Notes under the pieces: generated by a model
Databases searched by the model: none
The model's input: only the letters and a program-made list of their open reading frames with translations
What the model was told of the DNA's origin: nothing
DNA from: Phaeodactylibacter luteus
GTDB taxonomy: Bacteria; Bacteroidota; Bacteroidia; Chitinophagales; Saprospiraceae
Length of the DNA: 48,243 nucleotides
Direction: 5' to 3'
NCBI RefSeq assembly: GCF_007993045.1
Contig: NZ_VOOR01000041.1
Coordinates: forward strand, 1 to 48,243
Shown: in pieces, positions 8,395 to 18,482 of the stretch
Layout: the number at the start of each line of letters is the position of its first letter
Numbering within the stretch: the first letter of the stretch is position 1
Program-made: the position numbers and the translations under genes

Positions 8395-9152
8395 CCCCAC
8401 CGCGTAAAAGCATTGGCCAGCACCTTCCCATCTGCCGGCCGCAGTATACGGTGGCGGTAAGTGCCTATCGCAGCTTCTTCAACTTCCGATTGGAGTACGT
8501 CTGCAAGCTGCCCCTCAGCCCGGTATTCGATATCCAGGAAGCGCATTTGGCGTTCGGCCAGTACCGTTTCGGGCACGGGGTCTAGCATCCACTGTATATA
8601 TAAGGTGTTATTAAGGTGGCGGTTGAAGTCGAGATCATGCCAGTGCACGGTGTAACTTTCCTGATGGCCTACCGCCCCGAGCTTATCCAATTGCCCGGAA
8701 ATCCGGGGCAGGCATTGCTCCTTGGGCGGCATCCGGCGATTAAAAGCTAAGACAAAATCTGGCGGGTTTGCCATTTTGCGGGAGCGGGTATCCATCAACA
8801 GCCAGGTAGAGGCCGAGTGGGCGAGGGGCTCGCCATCAAGGGTTTCTACCCAAAAGTCACGCAGTGCAAACGCTTTGAGGAACCCTGCGGGGTAGGTATG
8901 GATACGAATGTGCTCATTGAGGTTGGGAAGGCGCTGTACTTCAATCTGCTGACGGGTCAGTACCCATGAAATGTGATAAGGGGCGAGGTCCCAGTAGGAC
9001 ATTCCGATTTCAATGACATTCTGCAGGGCTGCCTCTTGCATCAGGCGCGATAAGGCGGGCAGGGTCATACGCTGCTGTGCGTCGATCTCATAAGCTCTGA
9101 CCTGATAGGTATGGGTGTAGAGCAGATCAGAATCTACCATAGTTTTTGGCAT
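8391..9152 (-). CDS. Acyl-ACP thioesterase (FatA/FatB-like, PF01643)
   Basis: 253 residues, a tandem double hotdog fold. The first hotdog is about residues 10-125 (ISWVLTRQQIEVQRLP, ending in STWLLMDTRSRKMANPP). The second is about 145-250 with the motif DLDFNRHLNNTLYIQW, which holds the Asn/His part of the family's active site. The enzyme hydrolyses acyl-ACP to release free fatty acids in the cytoplasm; no signal peptide is present. The gene converges with the DUF1801 gene across hairpin element A, whose end supplies the TAG stop. The start at 9152 (MPKTMVDSD) could instead be the in-frame ATG four codons later. Confidence 0.93.
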   Translation of the reverse strand: MPKTMVDSDLLYTHTYQVRAYEIDAQQRMTLPALSRLMQEAALQNVIEIGMSYWDLAPYHISWVLTRQQIEVQRLPNLNEHIRIHTYPAGFLKAFALRDFWVETLDGEPLAHSASTWLLMDTRSRKMANPPDFVLAFNRRMPPKEQCLPRISGQLDKLGAVGHQESYTVHWHDLDFNRHLNNTLYIQWMLDPVPETVLAERQMRFLDIEYRAEGQLADVLQSEVEEAAIGTYRHRILRPADGKVLANAFTRWG

Positions 9153-9271
9153 AAAGATATATGACTAGTGGATTGAGCCGTAATTTTTGACCATTAAAGA
9201 CCACGCACCAGAAAAGGCTTAAGTACGGAGATATTATCAAATAGTTCGGTCTAGCCGCACTAGAGCAAAGG

Positions 9272-9445
9272 TGGGCCTGCCCCTGCCGCAAGGGCAGGTG
9301 CCGCTATGCTCCGGGGCTCGCTGTCCGCTCGGCTCCTCGCCCTACAGGCCTCGGCTCTGGCCTTCGGCCACCCCTTCGCAGCGCTAGGCCAATGCCAGCC
9401 TAAAGCCCAAAAAGCTTGAACGCCTGTGATATTTGGGTTTGCGCC
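9272..9445. repeat. GC-rich dispersed repeat (182-bp family), copy 1
   Basis: Shares with copies 2, 3 and 4 the blocks GGGCCTGCCCCTGCC, GCTATGCTCCGGGGCTCGCT, CCGCTCGGC, CTTCGCAGCGCTAGGCC and the right end GGTTTGCGCC (9436-9445). The left end found in the other copies (GCAAACCAGATTG) is missing or strongly diverged here. The spacer on either side (9153-9271 and 9446-9650) holds no gene I can support; only the rpsL promoter beyond it is recognisable. Confidence 0.75.
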
Positions 9446-9652
9446 TTTCAGCAAGGCCGGAAAAATCCTTTGGCACCGAGCCGGCTATCCTGGCAGGGCC
9501 ATCCTCCGCAGCATGAGCGCTGAGCAGTGGGAATATCGGATGAGAGGTTGGTATACCATATTATATGGTGTGGCAGAGAACCTGTTGAGCTTCAGTGGGA
9601 AGCGCAATTGAGCTAAATCTTCAATTATCAAGGAATTATTTTAAAACGCCTT

Positions 9653-9683
9653 TTTGGATTTAGCTGAAAAAGGTCTACCTTTG
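9653..9683 (+). promoter_or_regulatory. Promoter of the rpsL-rpsG-fusA operon
   Basis: TTTG at 9653-9656, a 19-bp spacer, then TACCTTTG at 9676-9683 match the Bacteroidota sigma-70 consensus (TTTG-19/21-TAnnTTTG). The expected transcript start is near 9690, giving an A/T-rich leader of about 70 nt before rpsL. The rpsL start is preceded by AAATTAAAAAGT rather than a Shine-Dalgarno sequence, which is usual in this phylum. Confidence 0.8.
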
Positions 9684-9759
9684 CAATCGCTTTTCGAGCA
9701 AGGTATGTTAACCTCTGCCGATAAGGTATTGTTAAATACAACTCAAATTAAAAAGTCAT

Positions 9760-10131
9760 ATGCCTACTATTAATCAACTTGTACGCAAGGGCAGGAAGAA
9801 GATTGTAACTAAGAGCAAATCACGGGCTTTAGATGGTTGTCCGCAAAAGCGTGGTGTTTGCACTCGTGTGTACACAACGACGCCAAAGAAGCCGAACTCC
9901 GCTTTGCGTAAGGTTGCTAAAGTGCGCCTGACCAACGGATTGGAGGTTATCTGCTACATCCCCGGCGAGGGGCACAACCTGCAAGAGCACTCCATCGTAT
10001 TGGTGCGCGGCGGTCGTGTAAAAGACCTTCCTGGTGTACGCTATACCATCGTTCGTGGTGCATTGGATACCAACGGGGTTGAGGGCCGCCTTCAGGCTCG
10101 TTCCCGTTATGGAGCTAAGCGCCCGAAGTAA
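9760..10131 (+). CDS. rpsL: 30S ribosomal protein S12
   Basis: 123 residues, the usual length. Decoding-centre protein of the small subunit. The conserved segments [30 protein letters not shown] and [14 protein letters not shown] are intact, including the Lys in [10 protein letters not shown] and the PGVRY loop where streptomycin-resistance changes arise; both look wild type. First gene of the str operon, 42 bp before rpsG and behind a consensus promoter. Confidence 0.99.
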   Translation: MPTINQLVRKGRKKIVTKSKSRALDGCPQKRGVCTRVYTTTPKKPNSALRKVAKVRLTNGLEVICYIPGEGHNLQEHSIVLVRGGRVKDLPGVRYTIVRGALDTNGVEGRLQARSRYGAKRPK

Positions 10132-10173
10132 TAATTATGTTTCAATAATTTGAGAAACCTCTAATTTAGAGTA

Positions 10174-10641
10174 ATGAGAAAAAGAAAGCCGAAGTTAAGA
10201 GTCATCCAGCCAGACCCTCGTTATAAGGACCCACTGGTAACGCAATTTGTCAACAACCTCATGCTGGAAGGTAAGAAAAGCACTGCTTTTACCCTCTTTT
10301 ATGATGCTATGGACAAAATCAAGGAGCGTACCGAGCAGGACGAGCACGCAGTTTGGAAAAAGGCACTCAACAACGCCATGCCTCAAGTAGAGGTGCGCAG
10401 CCGCCGTATTGGTGGTGCGACGTTCCAAATCCCTACGGAAATCCCCGCTAAGCGCAAAGTCGCTATCGGGATGAAGTGGCTCATCAAGTTCTCGCGTCAG
10501 CGGAGCGGTAAGGGTATGGCAGAAAAACTGGCTGCAGAGCTGATCGCAGCTAGCAAGGGAGAAGGCAGCGCAGTTAAGCGTAAAGAAGACACGCACAAGA
10601 TGGCAGAATCTAACCGTGCCTTCGCTCACTTCCGCGTCTAA
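10174..10641 (+). CDS. rpsG: 30S ribosomal protein S7
   Basis: 155 residues. Primary 16S rRNA-binding protein that starts assembly of the 30S head. MRKRKPKL at the N-terminus, FVNNLMLEGKKS, NAMPQVEVRSRRIGGATFQI and the C-terminal NRAFAHFRV are all typical. Lies between rpsL and fusA with a 50-bp gap to fusA, the standard str order. Confidence 0.99.
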   Translation: MRKRKPKLRVIQPDPRYKDPLVTQFVNNLMLEGKKSTAFTLFYDAMDKIKERTEQDEHAVWKKALNNAMPQVEVRSRRIGGATFQIPTEIPAKRKVAIGMKWLIKFSRQRSGKGMAEKLAAELIAASKGEGSAVKRKEDTHKMAESNRAFAHFRV

Positions 10642-10691
10642 CCTTACATCATCCTTTTCTATAAATTCAAAAATTCCTTCGAGGAGTAGTC

Positions 10692-12830
10692 ATGGCACAA
10701 AAAGATCTCAAGTATACTCGTAATATTGGTATTGCTGCGCACATTGACGCCGGCAAGACGACTACTACCGAGCGTGTCCTTTTCTACACCGGCCTTAGCC
10801 ACAAGATTGGTGAGGTACACGACGGTGCAGCAACCATGGACTGGATGGAGCAGGAGCAGGAGCGTGGTATTACCATTACCTCTGCTGCAACTAAGACATC
10901 CTGGAATTGGAAAGAACAGGAGTACACCGTAAACATCATCGATACACCGGGTCACGTTGACTTTACGGTGGAGGTGGAGCGCTCGCTCCGCGTACTCGAC
11001 GGTGTGGTGGCTTTGTTCTGTGCAGTTTCTGGTGTAGAGCCTCAGTCTGAAACGGTTTGGCGCCAAGCCAACCGCTACAAAGTACCCCGTATCGGTTTTG
11101 TTAATAAAATGGACCGTTCTGGTGCAGACTTCTTCAACGTTGTCAACGACGTAAAGGAGAAACTGGGCGCTAATGCCGTCCCACTTCAGGTACCTATTGG
11201 TGCTGAGGAGACGTTCAAGGGCGTTGTCGACCTGATTACGAATGAGGCGCGTATCTGGAATGAGCACGATATGGGCATGACTTACGAGGTCGAGCCAATC
11301 CCCGAAGATTTGAAGGAAACCGTAGCAGAATATCGGGAGGCACTCCTCGAGGCAGTCGCTGAATACGATGAGACGCTCATGGAGAAGTACTTCGAAGATC
11401 CAGATAGCATTTCTCCAGAAGAAATCCGCGCAGCTATCCGTGCGGCAGTTATCGACATGAGCATCATCCCAATGATGTGCGGCTCTGCCTTCAAAAACAA
11501 AGGCGTACAGGCTGTACTCGATGCTGTATGTGCTTTCATGCCTTCTCCTGTCGACGTTGATGCCATCACGGGCACCAACCCGAAAACAGACAAGGAGGAG
11601 CTCCGCAAGCCGGATGTGAACGCGCCGTTCTCTGGCCTAGCTTTCAAAATTGCAACTGACCCTTACGTAGGCCGCTTGGCATTCTTCCGGACGTACTCCG
11701 GCCGTCTTGATGCAGGTTCTTACGTACTGAATACCCGCTCTGGCAAGAAAGAGCGCATCTCACGCTTGTACCAGATGCACTCCAACAAGCAGAACGCCAT
11801 CGATTATGTCGAGGCTGGCGACATCGCTGCTGCTGTAGGTTTCAAGGACCTGCGTACCGGAGATACCATCTGTGACGAGAACGCACCGATTGTACTGGAA
11901 AGCATGACTTTCCCCGAGCCGGTTATCGGCCTTGCAATTGAGCCTAAGTCTCAAAAAGACTTGGACAAGCTGGGCATGTCCCTGGCCAAGCTGGCTGAGG
12001 AAGACCCGACTTTCCGCGTACGTTATGACGAAGACACCAACCAAACCGTAATCAGCGGTATGGGCGAGCTGCACTTGGAAATCATCGTTGACCGCTTGCG
12101 TCGCGAGTTCAAAGTGGAGGTAAGCCAAGGTGCTCCTCAGGTGAACTACAAAGAAGCGCTTACTGGCCTAGTTGGCCACCGTGAGCGCCTCAAGAAGCAG
12201 TCTGGTGGTTCAGGTCTTTTCGCAGACATGGAGTTCGAGCTCGGCCCTGCCGATCAGGAATTCCTGGACAGCGACGAGTTCAAAAATGGCAAAGAGAAGC
12301 TTCAGTTCGTATGGGACATCGTAGGTGGCTCTATCGACAAGAACTATCAGAAGCCTATCCGAGACGGTTTCCTCGCAATGATGGACAACGGTATCTTGGC
12401 AGGTTACAATATCGACAGCATGAAAGTCCGTGTTTTTGACGGTTCTATGCACGCGGTCGACTCTAAGCCAATCGCCTTCGAACTCTGTGCGAAGGAAGGT
12501 TTCCGCGCTGCAGCGCCAAAAGCGAACCCGGTTCTGCTTGAGCCTATCATGAAGCTCGAGATTGTGACACCCGAGGAGTTTGTAGGTGCTGTGATCGGCG
12601 ACTTGAACCGCCGCCGCGGCCTGCCGAAAGGACAGGAGCCACGTGCTGGAGGAGCCGTTGCTATCAAGGCGGATGCACCACTGTCTGAAATGTTCGGTTA
12701 TGTAACATCGCTTCGTACTATCACTTCTGGCCGTGCCAACTCTACTATGGAGTTCTCACACTATGCGGAAGCTCCATCTGGCATCGCCAAGGAGATCATC
12801 GCAGCCGCCAAAGGTGAAGTAAAAGCATAA
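10692..12830 (+). CDS. fusA: Elongation factor G
   Basis: 712 residues. Ribosomal translocase GTPase. P-loop HIDAGKTT (17-24), switch II DTPGH (84-88) and the specificity motif NKMD near residue 140 are intact, followed by domains II-V, including the domain IV region [16 protein letters not shown] and the domain V stretch [16 protein letters not shown]. It starts at ATG 10692 after GAGGAGTAGTC, one of few plausible Shine-Dalgarno-like leaders here. tuf does not follow; the next gene is rpsJ. Confidence 0.99.
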   Translation: MAQKDLKYTRNIGIAAHIDAGKTTTTERVLFYTGLSHKIGEVHDGAATMDWMEQEQERGITITSAATKTSWNWKEQEYTVNIIDTPGHVDFTVEVERSLRVLDGVVALFCAVSGVEPQSETVWRQANRYKVPRIGFVNKMDRSGADFFNVVNDVKEKLGANAVPLQVPIGAEETFKGVVDLITNEARIWNEHDMGMTYEVEPIPEDLKETVAEYREALLEAVAEYDETLMEKYFEDPDSISPEEIRAAIRAAVIDMSIIPMMCGSAFKNKGVQAVLDAVCAFMPSPVDVDAITGTNPKTDKEELRKPDVNAPFSGLAFKIATDPYVGRLAFFRTYSGRLDAGSYVLNTRSGKKERISRLYQMHSNKQNAIDYVEAGDIAAAVGFKDLRTGDTICDENAPIVLESMTFPEPVIGLAIEPKSQKDLDKLGMSLAKLAEEDPTFRVRYDEDTNQTVISGMGELHLEIIVDRLRREFKVEVSQGAPQVNYKEALTGLVGHRERLKKQSGGSGLFADMEFELGPADQEFLDSDEFKNGKEKLQFVWDIVGGSIDKNYQKPIRDGFLAMMDNGILAGYNIDSMKVRVFDGSMHAVDSKPIAFELCAKEGFRAAAPKANPVLLEPIMKLEIVTPEEFVGAVIGDLNRRRGLPKGQEPRAGGAVAIKADAPLSEMFGYVTSLRTITSGRANSTMEFSHYAEAPSGIAKEIIAAAKGEVKA

Positions 12831-12844
12831 GGATATCAACAGGG

Positions 12845-12864
12845 GAGGGGTGCATGCACCCCTC
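12845..12864. other. Perfect palindrome between fusA and rpsJ
   Basis: AGGGGTGCATGCACCCCT at 12846-12863 is an exact 18-bp palindrome, extended by one G/C pair on each side. It lies 15 bp after the fusA stop and 35 bp before rpsJ. As RNA it would make a short tight hairpin. It is not followed by a T run, so full termination is unlikely. It may protect the 3' end of the str transcript or mark a processing point. Confidence 0.6.
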
Positions 12865-12898
12865 TCTATACTATCACACACTTATTTGAATTCAAGGC

Positions 12899-13207
12899 AT
12901 GAATCAAAAAATCAGAATCAAGCTCCGCTCTTACGATCACAACCTGGTGGATAAGTCTACGGAAAAGATCGTGAAGACGGTGAGAAACAGTGGCGCTGTC
13001 GTTACTGGGCCGATTCCGCTGCCCACTAAGAAGAAGATTTTTACCGTGCTCCGTTCGCCGCACGTCAACAAAAAATCTCGTGAGCAGTTCCAGCTTCGCA
13101 CCCACAAACGTCTCATCGAAATCTATACTCCCACCCAGAAGACAGTAGATGCCCTGTCCAAACTGGAACTGCCAAGTGGGGTTGACATTCAGGTTAAATT
13201 AACGTAA
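12899..13207 (+). CDS. rpsJ: 30S ribosomal protein S10
   Basis: 102 residues, usual length. Contains [36 protein letters not shown] and the C-terminal [10 protein letters not shown]. First gene of the S10 cluster, and here physically joined to the str genes. Followed by an unusually long 185-bp spacer before rplC. Confidence 0.99.
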   Translation: MNQKIRIKLRSYDHNLVDKSTEKIVKTVRNSGAVVTGPIPLPTKKKIFTVLRSPHVNKKSREQFQLRTHKRLIEIYTPTQKTVDALSKLELPSGVDIQVKLT

Positions 13208-13392
13208 GAACGTAACATTATCCGTTAGCATAGAGGCGGCAGATACTAGGTGCCTTCAGGCGCAAGGTGGAGGAAAAGACAGCTCTCTTACGTGCTGTTG
13301 TTTTCTCAGGCCAAGTGCCAGCTCGAATCTTTGGGGCTCCCTGAGCACCCCAGTCTCAACTCTACTGCGGCGTATTCAAAAACCATGTACTG
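13208..13392 (+). other. Long spacer rpsJ-rplC with hairpin potential
   Basis: 185 nt with no open frame I would support. ACAGC...GCTGT followed by TGTTTTCTC (near 13280-13310) and GGGGCTC...GAGCACCCC (near 13333-13351) can form stem-loops. Most other genes of the cluster are separated by 20-90 nt, so this region may act as a leader for the rplC part of the operon. I see no consensus promoter. Confidence 0.35.
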
Positions 13393-14016
13393 ATGAACGG
13401 TATTATCGGTAAAAAGATAGGAATGACCAGCATCTTTGATGCTAATGGTCGGAACGTAGCATGTACCGTAATCGAAGCGGGCCCCTGCGTAGTAACGCAG
13501 GTGAAGACCGAAGAGACTGATGGTTACAACGCTACACAGATTGGCTATGGCGATGCCAAAGCCAAGAATACTTCTCAAGCACTTCTAGGGCACTACGAAA
13601 AGGCCAAAACGGCCCCCAAACGGAAAGTTGTGGAGTTCCGTGATTTCTCTATTCCTGAAAAGGCGCTTGGCGATCTGATCAAGGTGGATGAGGTCTTCGT
13701 TGAAGGAGATCTTGTTTCAGCTGTAGGAACGTCTAAGGGCAAAGGTTTCCAAGGCGTAGTTAAGCGCCACGGCTTCAGTGGTGTAAACGATGCTACCCAC
13801 GGTCAGCACAACCGTCAGCGTGCACCGGGTTCTATTGGTGCTGCCTCTTACCCAGCAAAGGTGTTCAAGGGGATGCGCATGGCCGGCCGTACCGGCGGTG
13901 AGCGGATCAAGGTGAAAAACCTCCGCGTGCTGAAAGTTTTCCCAGACAAAAACCTTATCCTGGTCAAAGGGGCTATCCCTGGCCACAAAGGCTCATTTGT
14001 CATTATTGAAAAGTAA
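13393..14016 (+). CDS. rplC: 50S ribosomal protein L3
   Basis: 207 residues. Starts [15 protein letters not shown]. The loop reaching toward the peptidyl transferase centre is intact (GHQ-type region [14 protein letters not shown], then KGMRMAGR). The C-terminal [13 protein letters not shown] is typical. Standard place between S10 and L4. Confidence 0.99.
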   Translation: MNGIIGKKIGMTSIFDANGRNVACTVIEAGPCVVTQVKTEETDGYNATQIGYGDAKAKNTSQALLGHYEKAKTAPKRKVVEFRDFSIPEKALGDLIKVDEVFVEGDLVSAVGTSKGKGFQGVVKRHGFSGVNDATHGQHNRQRAPGSIGAASYPAKVFKGMRMAGRTGGERIKVKNLRVLKVFPDKNLILVKGAIPGHKGSFVIIEK

Positions 14017-14087
14017 TTCATTCGTGCGTCGCATCCACTGCGGCCCTGCCAAAGCGCCGGCCGTAGCATGCTCAAACACACAAAGCA

Positions 14088-14717
14088 ATGAAACTCGAAG
14101 TTTTAAATATCCAGGGTCAGCAAACAGGCCGCTCTGTAGAACTCCCCGCTGAGATTTTTGGCGTTGAGCCCAATGAGCACGTCGTATACCTGGCCATCAA
14201 GCAATACCTGGCTGCACAGCGGCAGGGAACGCACAAAGCAAAGGAGCGAAACGAAATCGCAGGCTCTACTAAAAAACTGAAGCGCCAGAAAGGAACGGGC
14301 ACGGCTCGTTTCGGCGATATCAAGAACCCACTTTTCCGTGGAGGTGGCCGGGTCTTTGGCCCTCGCCCCCGCAAATACGATATCTCCCTGAACCGCAAGG
14401 TTAAGTTGGTTGCTCGTAAGTCTGCACTTTCTGCAAAAGCTGGTGCCGGCAAGCTCATTATTGTTGAGGACTTCTCTTTCGACAAGCCCAAGACCAAGGA
14501 GTTTGTCAATATCCTCAATGCACTGAAAGTAGCTGATCAGAAGCCTGTGATCGTAACTCCTGAGTACGAGAAGGAGGTTTACCTGTCAAGCCGCAACCTG
14601 CAGAAAGTAAGTGTGGTACGTGCACAGGACCTGAACACTTACGCAGTGATGAACTCCGGTACGCTTATCCTCGCAGAGGGTGCTATCGAGAAGATTAAGG
14701 AAGCATTTGCAAACTAA
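14088..14717 (+). CDS. rplD: 50S ribosomal protein L4
   Basis: 209 residues. The extended loop lining the exit tunnel (KKLKRQKGTGTARFG, RGGGRVFGPRPRKY) is conserved. In some bacteria L4 autoregulates the S10 operon; no matching leader was recognised here. 71 bp after rplC and 55 bp before rplW. Confidence 0.99.
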   Translation: MKLEVLNIQGQQTGRSVELPAEIFGVEPNEHVVYLAIKQYLAAQRQGTHKAKERNEIAGSTKKLKRQKGTGTARFGDIKNPLFRGGGRVFGPRPRKYDISLNRKVKLVARKSALSAKAGAGKLIIVEDFSFDKPKTKEFVNILNALKVADQKPVIVTPEYEKEVYLSSRNLQKVSVVRAQDLNTYAVMNSGTLILAEGAIEKIKEAFAN

Positions 14718-14772
14718 TTGAAAGCGCTGCCCACGGCTTGCCGAGGGTACCTTTCCATAATTATTCGTAACC

Positions 14773-15069
14773 ATGGCCAAGACTATTTTGGTAAAGCCAC
14801 TGATTACTGAAAAAACTGAGCGGCTTTCTGACCAGCTCGGTAAGTACACCTTCGTTGTCAACAAAGATGCCAATAAAATTGAGATCAAGAAGGCTATCGA
14901 AGACATGTACCAAGTAACAGTGGAAGAAGTGAAGACCCTCATTATGCCTGCTAAGACCAAGAACCGTTCTACGCGTTCTGGTATCTTGACTGGCCGCAAA
15001 GCTGCTTTCAAGAAGGCAGTGGTCACACTAGCAGATGGAGAGGAGATCGACTTCTACGGCGATATTTAA
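14773..15069 (+). CDS. rplW: 50S ribosomal protein L23
   Basis: 98 residues. VKPLITEKTERL, KYTFVVNKDANKIEIKKAIE and VKTLIMPAKTK match L23, the docking protein for signal recognition particle and trigger factor at the tunnel exit. Followed by a 151-bp spacer before rplB. Confidence 0.99.
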   Translation: MAKTILVKPLITEKTERLSDQLGKYTFVVNKDANKIEIKKAIEDMYQVTVEEVKTLIMPAKTKNRSTRSGILTGRKAAFKKAVVTLADGEEIDFYGDI

Positions 15070-15220
15070 TTTTAGTTTATATAGATAGACTCAGGGGCAA
15101 AGCCTGCCCTGTAGCCTTCCCCAAGCAAGGCACCCTACCGGTTAGTCTGTTCACCCGGTGGTGCTATGGTGGAGCACTCGCTGCAGCAGGCATGTATCTC
15201 TGAGCTGAAAAACAGAACCA

Positions 15221-16057
15221 ATGGCAGTTAAAAAACACAAGCCGGTTAGCCCGGGCACCCGTTTTTTGGTGACCAATGCATTCGCAGAGGTAACCACGGA
15301 CAAGCCCGAAAAGAGCCTGTTAGCTCCAATGAAGAGCTCCGGTGGCCGTAACAATCAGGGCCGTATGACTTCCCGCTATCGTGGCGGGGGCCATAAGCGC
15401 CGCTACCGTATTGTCGACTTCAAGCGCGATAAAGATGGCGTTACAGCTACCGTAAAAACAATCGAGTACGATCCGAACCGCAGTGCTTACATCGCATTGC
15501 TTGAGTACCAAGATGGAGAAAAACGCTACATCATCGCCCCCAACGGCCTGCAGGTCGGCAAGGAGGTGGTTTCTGGCGAGGGTGCAGCTCCTGTAGTAGG
15601 AAACACTCTCTTCCTCAAGGACATCCCCCTTGGTTCTACCATTCACGCAATTGAAATGCGCCCTTCTCACGGCGCAGCATTGGCGCGCGCTGCGGGTACT
15701 TACGCAACGCTGATGGGCCGCGAGGGCCGCTACGCTGTAGTCAAAATGCCTTCTGGCGAAGTCCGCCGCATCTTGTCTGAATGTAAAGCCACGATTGGCA
15801 CAACTTCCAACCCTGACCACAGCCTCACTGTAGTGGGCAAAGCAGGACGGAGCCGTTGGCTGGGCCGCCGCCCACGCACACGTGGTGTAGCGATGAACCC
15901 TGTCGATCACCCAATGGGTGGTGGCGAAGGCCGCGCATCAGGTGGGCACCCACGCTCCCGCAACGGGCAGATGGCGAAAGGGCAGAAAACCCGTAAGCCG
16001 AAGAAGCAGTCCAACAAGCTCATTATTACTCGACGTAAATCAGGTAAGCGGCGCTAA
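15221..16057 (+). CDS. rplB: 50S ribosomal protein L2
   Basis: 278 residues. [20 protein letters not shown] in the N-terminal part and [20 protein letters not shown] in the C-terminal part, including the conserved His near the peptidyl transferase centre, identify L2. Basic tail [18 protein letters not shown]. The spacer upstream (15070-15220) is one of the two longest in the S10 cluster. Confidence 0.99.
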   Translation: MAVKKHKPVSPGTRFLVTNAFAEVTTDKPEKSLLAPMKSSGGRNNQGRMTSRYRGGGHKRRYRIVDFKRDKDGVTATVKTIEYDPNRSAYIALLEYQDGEKRYIIAPNGLQVGKEVVSGEGAAPVVGNTLFLKDIPLGSTIHAIEMRPSHGAALARAAGTYATLMGREGRYAVVKMPSGEVRRILSECKATIGTTSNPDHSLTVVGKAGRSRWLGRRPRTRGVAMNPVDHPMGGGEGRASGGHPRSRNGQMAKGQKTRKPKKQSNKLIITRRKSGKRR

Positions 16058-16133
16058 CCGGCGGGCAGCATAGGCGCCCCTTCTGCGGCAGGCTATGCAA
16101 CCACTGGTGTCAGCTTCTAAATCAATTAGAACA

Positions 16134-16403
16134 ATGGCAAGATCAATAAAAAAAGGACCTTACATTTTCCATAAGCTGATGGACAAGGTCGAGAAGTCAA
16201 AAGCTTCTCAGAAAAAGACCGTCATCAAAACTTGGTCTCGCGCTTCCATGATCTATCCGGATATGGTGGGCGAAACTATCGCGGTGCACAATGGCAAAAC
16301 TTTTGTTCCTGTGTTTGTGACTGAGAACATGGTGGGCCATAAGCTGGGCGAATTTGCTCCTACCCGCAATTACAAGGGGCACTCCGGAAACCGTAAGAAG
16401 TAA
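16134..16403 (+). CDS. rpsS: 30S ribosomal protein S19
   Basis: 89 residues from ATG 16134, which gives the family N-terminus [15 protein letters not shown]; a longer in-frame start at 16095 adds 13 residues not found in S19. [30 protein letters not shown] and KGHSGNRKK are conserved. Binds with S13 in the 30S head. Confidence 0.98.
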   Translation: MARSIKKGPYIFHKLMDKVEKSKASQKKTVIKTWSRASMIYPDMVGETIAVHNGKTFVPVFVTENMVGHKLGEFAPTRNYKGHSGNRKK

Positions 16404-16461
16404 TCTTTTTAACGTTGCAAGCCCCATCTGTTGGGGGGAACTGCAATGCAAATTTTAGAAA

Positions 16462-16860
16462 ATGGAAGCAGTAGCTAAACTCAAAAGTGTCCCCATGTCT
16501 GCGCGCAAAATGCGCCTGGTTGTGGACTTGATACGCGGAAAAAGCGCTGAGGAAGCTCTTGATATCCTTCGTTTTACGAAGAAGGAAGCCGCTGTGTGGC
16601 TTGAAAAACTGGTACTTTCTGCTGTAGCCAACTGGGAAGTAAAGACAGGCGAGAGCGCGGATGAATACGATTTGTTTATCAAAGCTATTTCTGCCGACGA
16701 TGGCAGTATGCTGAAGCGATTCCGCCCGGCTCCCCACGGCCGTGCTCACCGTATCCGCAAGCGCACTACTCACGTCAATCTGATTGTGGCGAACCGCGCT
16801 GAACTGAGCGCAAGTGCTCAGGCTGAGGATGCTGTAGAAGTAGAATCAGTAGAAGAATAA
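16462..16860 (+). CDS. rplV: 50S ribosomal protein L22
   Basis: 132 residues. The VPMSARKMRLVVDLIRGK start and the tunnel hairpin region RFRPAPHGRAHRIRKRTTH are conserved. An acidic C-terminal tail of about 20 residues (EDAVEVESVEE) is longer than in E. coli L22 (110 residues). Located between rpsS and rpsC as usual. Confidence 0.98.
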   Translation: MEAVAKLKSVPMSARKMRLVVDLIRGKSAEEALDILRFTKKEAAVWLEKLVLSAVANWEVKTGESADEYDLFIKAISADDGSMLKRFRPAPHGRAHRIRKRTTHVNLIVANRAELSASAQAEDAVEVESVEE

Positions 16861-16888
16861 CCATTAAAAAAATTCTAATTCCATAAAT

Positions 16889-17638
16889 ATGGGGCAGAAG
16901 ACAAATCCAATCGGTAATCGCCTGGGCATCATCCGGGGTTGGGACTCCAACTGGTTCGGTGGCAAGGACTACGCAGAGAAGGTAGTGGAGGATGAGAAAA
17001 TCCGTACCTATCTCGAAGCGCGGATCTCCAAAGGCGGTATTGCCAGGATCATAATCGAGCGCACACTGAAGCGCATCACCGTTACCATCCACACATCCCG
17101 CCCAGGCATCATTATCGGTAAGGGAGGCCAAGAGGTTGACCGCATCCGGGAAGAGCTCAAGAAGCTGACTGGAAAGGATGTACAGATCAATATCATCGAG
17201 ATCCGCAAGCCTGAGCTTGACGCTGCCATCGTGGCGGAGTCTATTGCGAAGCAGCTGGAAGCTCGTATCAATTATCGCCGTGCCATTAAGATGGCCATTC
17301 AGTCTACCATGCGTGCAGGTGCTGAGGGCATCAAGGTGCGTATTGCTGGCCGCCTGAACGGTTCGGACATGGCCCGCCGCGAGGAGTACAAAGAGGGGCG
17401 TACCCCGCTGCACACTTTCCGTGCGGATATCGACTACTCCCTCAAGGAAGCCCTTACGGTTTATGGTAAAATCGGCATCAAGGTCTGGATTTGCAAGGGC
17501 GAAATCCTTGGCAAGCCTGATCTTTCTCCACACGCTGGCGTACAGGAGCGTGGCGGTAGCGGCAAGCCTAGCAACGACCGTGGTGGTGACCGCAGGGGTG
17601 GACGCCGTGGTGGCGGAAGAAATCAGCGCCGCCGCTAG
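16889..17638 (+). CDS. rpsC: 30S ribosomal protein S3
   Basis: 249 residues. An N-terminal KH domain with the GKGG loop ([17 protein letters not shown], about residues 70-86) and the C-terminal S3 domain ([17 protein letters not shown]). The tail from about residue 220 is Gly/Arg-rich ([15 protein letters not shown]), a low-complexity extension. S3 lines the mRNA entry channel. Confidence 0.98.
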   Translation: MGQKTNPIGNRLGIIRGWDSNWFGGKDYAEKVVEDEKIRTYLEARISKGGIARIIIERTLKRITVTIHTSRPGIIIGKGGQEVDRIREELKKLTGKDVQINIIEIRKPELDAAIVAESIAKQLEARINYRRAIKMAIQSTMRAGAEGIKVRIAGRLNGSDMARREEYKEGRTPLHTFRADIDYSLKEALTVYGKIGIKVWICKGEILGKPDLSPHAGVQERGGSGKPSNDRGGDRRGGRRGGGRNQRRR

Positions 17639-17658
17639 AATTTTTCAGAAAAACGCTG

Positions 17659-17666
17659 TACCTTTG
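17659..17666 (+). promoter_or_regulatory. Possible -7 promoter box in the rpsC-rplP spacer
   Basis: TACCTTTG matches the Bacteroidota -7 element and is identical to the box of the rpsL promoter, but no TTTG lies at the expected distance upstream. A weak internal promoter is possible; chance occurrence is equally plausible. Confidence 0.3.
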
Positions 17667-17734
17667 CCGGGCTTTTCAGGGCACGGTACGTACAGCCTTT
17701 TCATTTGACGTAGCACGTTTAAACATATTGTAAG

Positions 17735-18154
17735 ATGTTACAGCCAAAAAGAACGAAATATCGCAAGCAGCAGAAGGGCCGCAACCGCGGGCTGGCCTAC
17801 AAGGGCAGTCAGTTGGACTTTGGCTCTTTCGGCCTGAAGACGATGGATGCATCCCGCATCACCAACCGTCAGATAGAAGCCGCGCGTATCGCGATGACCC
17901 GTTATATGAAGCGTGAAGGTAAAGTCTGGATCCGTATTTTCCCGGACAAGCCTATCACATCCAAGCCTCAGGAAGTACGTATGGGTAAGGGTAAAGGAGC
18001 CCTTGACCACTGGGTAGCTGAGGTTAAGCCTGGCCGTGTACTTTTTGAACTTGATGGTGTACCCAAGGATATAGCGCAGGAAGCGCTCCGCCTGGCTGCT
18101 CAGAAGCTGCCTGTACGCACGAAGTTCATTGTGCGCTACGATTATGCGGGCTAA
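17735..18154 (+). CDS. rplP: 50S ribosomal protein L16
   Basis: 139 residues. [21 protein letters not shown], the Arg-rich middle ([20 protein letters not shown]) and [19 protein letters not shown] are characteristic. L16 sits near the A-site tRNA elbow and organises the central protuberance. Confidence 0.99.
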   Translation: MLQPKRTKYRKQQKGRNRGLAYKGSQLDFGSFGLKTMDASRITNRQIEAARIAMTRYMKREGKVWIRIFPDKPITSKPQEVRMGKGKGALDHWVAEVKPGRVLFELDGVPKDIAQEALRLAAQKLPVRTKFIVRYDYAG

Positions 18155-18186
18155 TTTTTTGAGGACCCTTTAATTTGGAATAGATC

Positions 18187-18447
18187 ATGGCAACAAAAAA
18201 ATACCTGGAGCTACAGGATTATGCTGAGGCAGACCTGAAGAGCGAACTGGCAAGCACGGAAGCTCAGTACCAAAAGCTGAAGTTTGACCACGCTATCCGG
18301 GGGCTGGACAACCCGCTTGTCCTCCGCGAAGTACGCCGGGACATCGCCCGGCTGCGCACGGAGGTCCGTCGACGCGAGCTTGCTGCTGCGGAGCCGGAAG
18401 CCATCGCCCAGCGTTCTAAAATCCGCGCCCGCAGACGGCGCAAGTAG
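18187..18447 (+). CDS. rpmC: 50S ribosomal protein L29
   Basis: 86 residues, about 20 longer than the common L29. The helical hairpin region ([40 protein letters not shown]) is typical. The extra C-terminal part is basic ([10 protein letters not shown]). Between L16 and S17 in the normal order. Confidence 0.96.
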   Translation: MATKKYLELQDYAEADLKSELASTEAQYQKLKFDHAIRGLDNPLVLREVRRDIARLRTEVRRRELAAAEPEAIAQRSKIRARRRRK

Positions 18448-18482
18448 TAATTTATTGGGAAGGTTCCAAACCACCGAATACA

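Noticed and set aside
9163-9261. Possible further CTAG-ended element (CTAGTG ... CACTAG)
   Set aside because: Only six bases at the ends pair; inner arms and the conserved loop motifs are missing.
9272-9445. Resemblance of the GC-rich repeats to integron attC sites (GCGCTAGGCC)
   Set aside because: The repeats are scattered singly, are not arranged as a gene cassette array, and no integrase is present. The inverted ends and 8-bp duplication fit a transposon-like element better.
9426-9611. Short plus-strand frame of 61 codons before rpsL
   Set aside because: It starts inside GC-rich repeat copy 1 and has no recognisable domain or start context. A remnant gene cannot be excluded but is not supported.
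12661-12672. ATCAAGGCGGAT in fusA, identical to the loop motif of element A
   Set aside because: It lies in conserved coding sequence of EF-G, without arms or the second loop motif; coincidence.
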